Shown: positions 56,641 to 64,000 of the stretch, piece by piece | Layout of the letters: every line of letters begins with the position of its first letter | Position numbering within the stretch: position 1 is the stretch's first letter | Assembly (NCBI GenBank): GCA_021014325.1 | Contig: CM037472.1 | Coordinates: forward strand, 16,291,063-16,355,062 | Direction of reading: 5' to 3' | Origin: Plazaster borealis | Lineage: Eukaryota > Echinodermata > Asteroidea > Forcipulatida > Labidiasteridae | Length of the DNA stretch: 64,000 nucleotides | The notes under the pieces: generated by a model | Told to the model about the DNA's origin: nothing | Databases searched by the model: none | The model's input: only the letters and a program-made list of their open reading frames with translations | Program-made: the position numbers and the translations under genes

Positions 56641-57821
56641 TAGAACAACAGTCATCTATCAGAAACTCTGGTAATGTAAGAAATCCTAAGAGGACATAGG
56701 CTTAACTCCACCCCTCCCCCAAATGCAATGTTTGTCAAAAAGTTTTTTGCATGCTAAATTATATATGCTGAAGTTGTATATATGTATCTGTAAAAGGTTT
56801 GGTTTTGACATTTTAGAGTATCGTTGCCTGTTTTCAACGGTACATGTAGTTGTGACTTTTTTGTCTAGTTTCTTGTATAACAATTTATTTACTCAGTATG
56901 CAATTGTTCCATTTGATCGATCAGGATTTGGAGCAAGTGTGCTCAAGACAACTCACACTTCTGAAACAAGAAGTTAGGTCAGTGAATGGTGGTTAACACA
57001 GTTTGTCCTCTGTAAGAACATAAACAGCCCTTTTGATAAGTTGTACAAAAATAACTTGAGATAAACCCGTAAGGGGTTATCATGGTCCCACATGGTGCAG
57101 TCAGACGTCTCCAACATGAGATGCTTGTCGTATTCCACCAATCAGCGGAGGGTTTGGTCGAAGTTGGCTTGAATCACTTGATCTCTGAGCTGTACTCGTC
57201 AAGATGACAAAGAGCCTGTCCAAACAAAATACTGGCTATAAGGAGTGGGTAACTGCAGGTGTTGAAATTCAACGGAAGAGATGAGGGTTAAGAATTGGTC
57301 TCTGTCAATACTCCAGGTCGTAAAATGGATCACTCCTCTGTCTGAAAACCAAGATTCAGAAAGCTGAAAAAAAATCTGTTAATCTGGGTGACAGGCAACA
57401 CAGGTTGTATAGTGGGCAAACCCTCACACACCGTTGAAATTTGATCGAGAACGTTGGAATTCGAGTAAAGCCATTTTGAGTTCTGCTGGAAATGACTGCA
57501 TCCTGGCTGTTATTCTGTAAGATGTGGATGGGGATATTGATTGAGCATGTTGAGATCTGGCCATTGGAAAAAGGAACCCACACATATTAAGAATAAAGAG
57601 ACCAACACGTATATGCAATTTGCATATTCTGTTCACCTTACACATGGAAGCTAACAGAGTGAGGATTATGATTTTCTCTCAGAAAAATTAACTTCATCTG
57701 CCAAGTACACAGAAACTTGAATATTAAACTATAGAATTCTTTACAGGGAATGAAATAGCTTTATGCACCTCCATCGAAAAAAGATAACCAAATTGTGTTT
57801 CTATGTGGTAGACATGAATAT

Positions 57822-58010
57822 TATTATTGTTTATTTATTCTGCCAAAAATTCCCCAAAACGTACAAGAACCCATGAAATTAACATACATTTACATGAACA
57901 TTAGAACTTCAAGAGAAGTAGAACAAATAGGCAACAGACGGTTACAGATCAAGGCAAGAAGACAAAAACTATCGAAACCGTACCAAAAGACCAACCCCAT
58001 TCTCAGGCCT
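57822..58010 (-). mobile_element. Retroposon-like repeat, reverse-strand 3' end
   Basis: TATTATTATTGTTTATTTATTC, written as its parts TATTATTATT and GTTTATTTATTCTGCC, followed by CAAAAATTCCCC. It parallels 40440-40500. Confidence 0.4.
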
Positions 58011-58160
58011 GGTGCTTCGTTTTTTACAGGGCGAGAGCACCAAGGCGTTTTCTCCTCGGTAAAGGGCACCTCTATAAGGAAATCATGAATTTCTATTGGA
58101 ACATTTCAAGGGGCACTAAGGCAATGACCAGGGGCATGGAGGCGATTGCCTCCACTACCA
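57997..58160 (+). repeat. Dispersed repeat copy
   Basis: Same family as 9918-10052: AGGCCTGGTGCTTCGTTTTT, GTAAAGGGCACCTC, then GGGGCACTAAGGCAATGACC. Confidence 0.65.
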
Positions 58161-58654
58161 CCGTGAAGTGATCATGCAGATACACCTTTCCCTTCCTGAC
58201 ATGTCCGAATTTGAGGCTGCAGCTATGGCTAGATTTCTGAGTCATCATGAATTGAAGTATGATACGTCCTTAGCAACATGCTTAGCAATAGTCACAGCCG
58301 TAGCTGTAGTCGCCAATTCATATACCGCCTTACACTGTCTAGTTTATCATGGAGCAAATGTTGGTCAGAACAGTCTTGAATCTAGCCAGTACAAATTCCA
58401 TTGAAGAGCTCAATGCTTATTCAAGGATAACATTTTTATTTTAGTGCATGTTTAGATCTCTTGCCTCACAAGCAAAGATTCAAACACAATGTTCTCTAAG
58501 ATGACATCAGACAGACGTAATTCTCTGGATGATTGGAACTTCACCATAAGTTCCAAGTAAACTTCTGGATAAAATATCTTCAGATTGTTTTCTGTGACAA
58601 TTATTCTTATACTGTACAAATACAATTAGTCTTTAAAACCTTTTCCACTAGTTT

Positions 58655-58862
58655 TCACATGTCGCGTCAGTGCCAAAACGTTGATCTCCTAAAATAGCAC
58701 TTACAATACACTCGAGTTTGAAATTGTCAAAACGTTATACAATGTAGCCCGGATGTACACACACGCCCCGAGATACACGTTTTTGCAGAAATTATTTTTG
58801 TGCGAGATACAAATTTTTGCAAAATCTAGATACAGCATTTTAGCACTGATCCGTCCGTGTCA
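58655..58862 (-). repeat. Dispersed repeat, inverse copy of 34255-34500
   Basis: Shares TCCTAAAATAGCACTTA, TAGCCCGGATGTACAC and TTTTTGCAAAATCTAGA blocks with the reverse complement of the intronic copy. Confidence 0.6.
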
Positions 58863-60094
58863 TTGTCTGTTATTTGTTCTTTCAAACATTCTAGTGAGTA
58901 CTTTTACCAAAAAAACATGTATACGTAGATCGCAATGGTTGTTGCACAGTTGCAGCCATGTTCTTCTATACTACTCGATCATATAACTCAATTCTACCAA
59001 TGACAGTCACTTTTCATCATTATCACACATGGGGGATACAACAAAGACAAATAATGCAGCATGATGGATGAAGGTCTGTTGCTCCTTTAACTCGAAATCT
59101 TAATATCATTATGATAAGAAACCCGCCTGGACACTTAGAACGTGTACTCGCTGGAGCGTCTACTGTTAGTATTTCTAGAGTGTGTATGTAGTACACGGTT
59201 GGCAGAATGTCTGCCGAGTATATAGTGAGCATTTCACCTCTTCAGTCAGGCTTCCATAATCTGCTGTAATCTCCAGCTTGCTGACAGCCAGGCCTGTCAA
59301 AACAACTCACCTGTTAATTCAGTGGGACTGGCTGAAAATTCAAGATAGAAGGAATAACAATGTCAAGTGCATGCCTTCGGAATCCCACACTGCATACATA
59401 TTGAAAAGTCGTCCCAGGAGAGATGAAAAACTCTCTCTATATGGTATTTTTGTCAAAATACTTCATGATCATATTGCGAGGAATGTGTAGTTTTTTTGTC
59501 TCATATTAAAAAGCAATTTGGACAAGCTGTATATGACAGCTGGTTGTATTGTTCTTACTTGAAGTACATGTACTAACTGTCTACTTAAGACAGGTGTACA
59601 AACGATTTTCTCCAAAAGCAATTTATCACAGAACCTGCAAAAAATAAAAGTTGCATTGAAGTTTAGGGCCTCTGAAACCATTAGGATTGGTGACCCTCTC
59701 AGAGGGGTGGTTGCAAAGATGTAAATCCGATGGGTTGTGTGATCCGTGTTGAAGACACCAAAACACTTGTTGTGAAAAAGAAAGGAGGTTGCCTTGATGT
59801 CATTGGATTGGCTACGTACAAGTTGCATCATGGAGCTCTTTGTAACCTATACTGTTGCTGTTAATCTTTTTGGTATTGAAACCAAGGCACTTTCAAATGC
59901 GACTAGCACTGTGACCTGGAGGCCTAAAGATACCCCTGTGGAGAGAAATGAAGAAATGTCCGTTTTCAATGTGGGAGGAAACCCCCAAGTAGGGAAAGTA
60001 CACGCATTCAGGGAAAATACACGCAATCAGGTAGGGACTGAAAACCCAATTCGCGAGCAAAGCTCCAGTCCAGGATTCAAACTGGTGTCCACAG

Positions 60095-60235
60095 AGGTGA
60101 AAGGCAGGGGGAGAAACCACTGAGCCAAGAGGTGAAAGGCAGGGGGGAGAAACCACTGAGCCAAGAGGTGAAAGGCAGGGGGGAGAAACCACTGAGCCAA
60201 GAGGTGAAAGGCAGGGGGGAGAAACCACTGAACCA
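60095..60235 (+). repeat. Tandem repeat, 36-bp unit, 4 copies
   Basis: Four nearly identical units beginning AGGTGAAAGGCAGGGG and ending CACTGAGCCAAG. The first is one base shorter in the G run. A GGATTCAAAC element precedes it. Confidence 0.95.
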
Positions 60236-60521
60236 ACCTGAATGTTTAGGGAGTACCCACCTCAGATGAGAACAATCAATGATGATAATAATACATGTAA
60301 CTGAACATTTATGTCTGCCTGAAGCTTGACATACTGTTTTAAATATGCCGTGCCCCATGGAAGGCATTTGTATTTTTGCTGAATTCACCAAACTCCAACA
60401 AAAAACAACAGAGCAAAGAAAACCGTGGGAGGAGGGATTTTGGGGAGTTGATATTAATGTGACACCAGGCAATTGAATTTGAAAGCACCGTGGAGTGAAA
60501 AGTAGTAAGCCAATTTTATCC

Positions 60522-60810
60522 TAGACTTGTGGACAAGTCGTTAAATATATGTCGCGATAATAGCGTTCCGACTCTCTCCACAAATCTCGCGAAACTGGCG
60601 ATGTTCTCGCGAGACTGCTGGCCCCTGCGAGACTACTGCTCTCACGACTACGGTCTGTGAAATGGGGAGTAGTCTGGAACCAGCAGCCTCGCGCGAGCGC
60701 GGTGGTCTCGTGAGAGCAGTCTTCAATCGCGGAGAGCTGAGTGTTATTACGCTTTCACCGCTACTCGACTATCACTGCGACAAACATTTAACGACTTGTC
60801 CACAAGTCTA
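60522..60810. mobile_element. 289-bp CG-rich inverted-repeat element, possible TA target site
   Basis: Ends TAGACTTGTGGACAAGTCGT and ACGACTTGTCCACAAGTCTA are exact inverse copies, continuing into TTAAAT/ATTTAA. The terminal TA could be the duplicated target, as for Tc1/mariner-type MITEs. The interior is unusually CG-rich (many CGCGA and TCTCGCGAGA words) and partly self-complementary. No coding capacity. Confidence 0.85.
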
Positions 60811-62538
60811 ATAATCTTAACCATGTACATGTACCTCCCGATAACCCTGAAGGGACAGTCAGCGACTAGGTCTGACATTGCACTTGTTTTTCCCTGGAAT
60901 GTCTCAACACAGAATAACTAATGACCCCAGTGTTCAAAGCACACCATGTAAATGATTACTATTCAGCAGCCATTGGAGACTGTACAGGTATGCCAACATT
61001 TGATCAGTGAAATTCAGGATGCCCTTCCAGGAGGCAGGAACTCTCTGGGGGCCTCCCAGGCATGTTGCCTTGCACCTTAATACTTAAACTTGCATAATTA
61101 TGATGACTTGGTGTTTGTAGTGTTTGTTTCATTCTGGATCTGCACTTGGTTTTATTGTATCCAAACTTTACATTAACATTGGTAACTTTATCAAGTAGAA
61201 ACTTCTTGGAAAAAGAACCTTCACTGAGGTCATGACATTCGGAGAGAAAAAAGGGTCTAAATTTTCCGCCCACATCAGTGGTGTTTATTTTATCATGGAG
61301 CAAAATCAAGTAGATAAATTCTCAAAGAAAAACATATTGCAACATTTAAAAGGCCCTTCTTCTTGAAGAAAAAAAACAGGACGGTCAACTGGTGTATTTT
61401 TTAAAATTATTTTAAAGCCTAGATTGGCTGATTGGGTTGGGCTTTTTCTTCGGGTTTTTTCACAGAAACTTAACTTTTAATTTCAGCAGGAAATAGCAAT
61501 GTACCAATCAGAAAGAAATTGTTTTAAAATATCCCCAGGCCATTAATGGAGGAGGCCACTGAAAAGCAATCTAAGTTGCCCCTCACCTTAATTGAAAAAT
61601 GTTTAATAAAATTGTTGACAAATAATGGCTCCACCTCAATTCCCAACATAGGGACACTTGTCAAAGAGCTTTAAGGGAATTATTCCATTAACCAGGAAAC
61701 CTCGGTCCTAGGGTTGCAATTGAGAACCCCGAACATCCTTGAGGAGTTCAAGTCACCAACTACTATTTATCTTATGGAGCCAATGTCTGGGTTATTTGTG
61801 GCAACGAAACTCTCTGTAGGGATTTTTTTTCTATCTCTCTCTCACAATCTGACCACAAATTTTTGCTTTGGGATGTTTTTCTTGACTCTAGACTTCTCCT
61901 TGAGAGTTATTTGACTTGCTGTGTATCAGATTTATGACGACTGTCAAAATTCTAAGTATGTGGAAATGGGAGTGCTTTGTTAGCTGTCCAATGACAGTGA
62001 AACGACCAACATGAAAGGAAAAGTTAACCTACAAATTTTCTAGACACATTTGTAGTAAGGAAATGTTTTTTGGATGTGAAAAAAATATAAATTGCACACT
62101 GTAGCCTGTGTGTTTGTAGTATATAATTGAACCTTGATTTCTTTTCACTGAAGCAAACATTGTTTTTGGAATTTCCACCCTAGTTTTCAATAAACCCACT
62201 TACAAACCAACCTTTTAAATTTCCTTGGATTCATTGGTCGCATTTTAGTGAAAACAATAGAAATCAGTCAGTGTTTTATCCAGGATTTTGTGCAATGTCG
62301 TATTGGGCTTATATTGTAGCAATCCAATAAGCATTGGTGATTTGTGAGGTAAACATAAGCCATTTCATGGACATAAACAGTATTTCAGAAGAAGATTTTC
62401 TGTGGAGGATTGATAAACCTCAGAGAGCTCTCAGGTTGATTTATTAATTTTTATTTTTCATTATTTGGACAACCAATTGTTATTATTTAAATATGACAAC
62501 TTTTATTTATATTAGTTGGGGTGTTTTCTAGCCACTAG

Positions 62539-62670
62539 GCTAGCTCAGTGGTCTAGTGGTAAGACATCTGCTCCAGCATGGCAAAGGACGTGGGTTCAAA
62601 TCCAACCTGAGTAATATACCCATGGATTTTGTACACAGGACTTGGGGAAAGTACAGCGTGTACTGTGCTT
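62539..62670 (+). mobile_element. tRNA-derived SINE fragment
   Basis: GCTCAGTGGTCTAGTGGTAA carries an A box and GTGGGTTCAAATCCAACC a B box, in tRNA spacing. Followed by non-tRNA sequence, including AATACACATTGGTG. Confidence 0.75.
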
Positions 62671-64000
62671 AATACACATTGGTGTTAGGGCAAAAAACTA
62701 CACTGGCAGGCAAAAAACTACACTGGTCATATGGGGAATTTTACATTTTGTGTCACAAAATTACACAAAATCAAGAGTTATAAATTCAAGAGTTATAAAA
62801 ATAACAGCTGAACATGTTTTGCATAGTGCCCCTTTCTTCGTATTAAAAGTTGATACAAATCAAACAGTGCAATCTCCATAAAATATAAGATTCAATGTTT
62901 TATACTACGAGTGTTAACAAAAAAGTGTGTTTATTTATTTCAAAGTCATGTATTTTACTGTAACCTTTTTTTTGAAGTAACAGTTATATGTTTGATGGAG
63001 GGGGGGAAAAGAGAAACTACATTCAGATGATGTCAAATTCACTTTGAATGAATCTTACCATTCATACTTACTTTTTCCCTTCAATTTGGTGCTAGTGAAA
63101 ATGCTCCTGGTATCAGGGAGTATTTGTCAGAGTGCTATATTCAATTGCACCGAAGATGAAAAGTTAATTTGATTTGAGTTTTAATTTCGCCCCATTCAAA
63201 CGGACTTAAGCCGCAGGTTTGGCTCACATGCCTCCAGTCCAATCTAGAATGCCGCCAAATTGTGAATTGAATCTCCTTTTCAGATTTCATTTATGGCCTT
63301 GTCTAGTGTAAGGCAACACACACATGTGACAACTCCGCGCTTCATGATCTGAGTCACTCCCCTCAAAATAAATTTTCCCCAACCCTTCAGTTTCATCAAG
63401 TGCAGTAACTGAACCACCCACTTAAGAACTGTTGTCACTTTCAGCCTTTTTGCCTTGTGCACATATATGTACGCCACTGAGAAACCCCCCTTGCCCGTTT
63501 TAAATCACAAATTCAGTATGGATTCACAATGAATGCCAACGGCCGCCAGAATAAACATATTTGCGTAATATTAAGTGACAAGCGTGCTCAATAAGTTTCA
63601 TCGCTCAGTTCTTCCAGTGTATTGTAATGAAGTCTCCGGAGTCTTTAAGTAAACATGGGATGTGCGAGAGAGCGGTAATACTTGCTTTTGTACTGATGAT
63701 CCTTTTGGAATCCCTAGGGGATTGGGAGCTAGGTTATGAGAACATCTTGGCAAAAAAAAACAAAGACATTATGTACTTTAATCGACAGAATGGGACTGGG
63801 CAGTGTTTGCCTAAGAATTAAAACCTCATCGCCGCAATTCGCTTGCGAAGGCAATGCACTATTATTTCCATAATTGAAACTTGAAATAATATGCATCAGT
63901 CTGCATGATGAATATCAATAATCCGTTATTGCATACAACAATATTTCCCATTTTTTGTCATGTCTCCATATAGATTTGGAATTAACCATAAGGAAAACCC

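Larger units (their letters stand above)
51073..64000. other. Probable TRIM9/67 intron or intergenic DNA; no further exon recognised
   Basis: No frame here resembles TRIM9/67 COS, FN3 or SPRY domains or another known protein. Contents I can support are listed separately: three tRNA-derived SINEs, dispersed-repeat copies, a 36-bp tandem repeat and a CG-rich inverted-repeat element. Homopolymer-rich tracts lie at 52840-52870 and 54235-54360. A 78-codon frame at 58168-58404 and a 109-codon frame at 59794-60123 are unassigned. Confidence 0.45.

Noticed and set aside
60027..60472. Repeat proteins over 60095-60235
   Set aside because: A 36-bp unit keeps several frames open on the minus strand at once, which is expected from the tandem repeat alone.

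Overview
The window is AT-rich eukaryotic DNA with spliced genes, tRNA-derived SINEs, MITEs and satellite arrays. The genes are deuterostome-like and the repeat types suggest a marine invertebrate, most likely an echinoderm. That assignment is inference: no species marker is decisive. Two runs of exactly 500 N (6172-6671 and 46477-46976) look like scaffolding placeholders, so three contigs are joined: 1-6171, 6672-46476 and 46977-64000.

Contig 1 is entirely a head-to-tail satellite of about 497 bp per unit (about 12.4 copies). Contig 2 holds the genes. The first coding exon of a TRIM9/TRIM67-type E3 ubiquitin ligase is at 12839-13609 (minus). A complete ten-exon L-2-hydroxyglutarate dehydrogenase gene (L2HGDH) runs from 31760 to 38416 (plus). 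A five-exon, 3'-incomplete retinol dehydrogenase 13-like SDR gene runs from 42445 to the gap (plus). Contig 3 carries one recognisable exon, a TRIM9/67 coiled-coil exon at 50980-51072 (plus). The rest of contig 3 is dispersed repeats and sequence I cannot assign.

The main structural discovery is between TRIM9/67 and L2HGDH. A segment of 17,196 bp (14392-31587) is bounded by inverted repeats of about 600 bp and flanked on both outer sides by the same 8-bp direct repeat, AGCAAAAC. This is the signature of one large transposable element with a target-site duplication. It contains a diverged version of the contig 1 satellite in alternating orientations, a 108-bp tandem array with a piggyBac-like MITE inside it, a 215-bp tandem duplication, and no recognisable transposase. 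Removing the element leaves only about 0.95 kb between the two start codons, so it appears to have split an ancestral head-to-head TRIM9-L2HGDH promoter region.

The two TRIM9/67 exons lie on opposite strands in different contigs. The simplest explanation is that contig 2 is inverted relative to contig 3 in the scaffold. A second TRIM9-like gene is the alternative. The last RDH exon was not found after the second gap, which also fits an orientation error. Other features of note are a predicted GC-AG first intron in L2HGDH and an apparent one-base frameshift in the first RDH exon.
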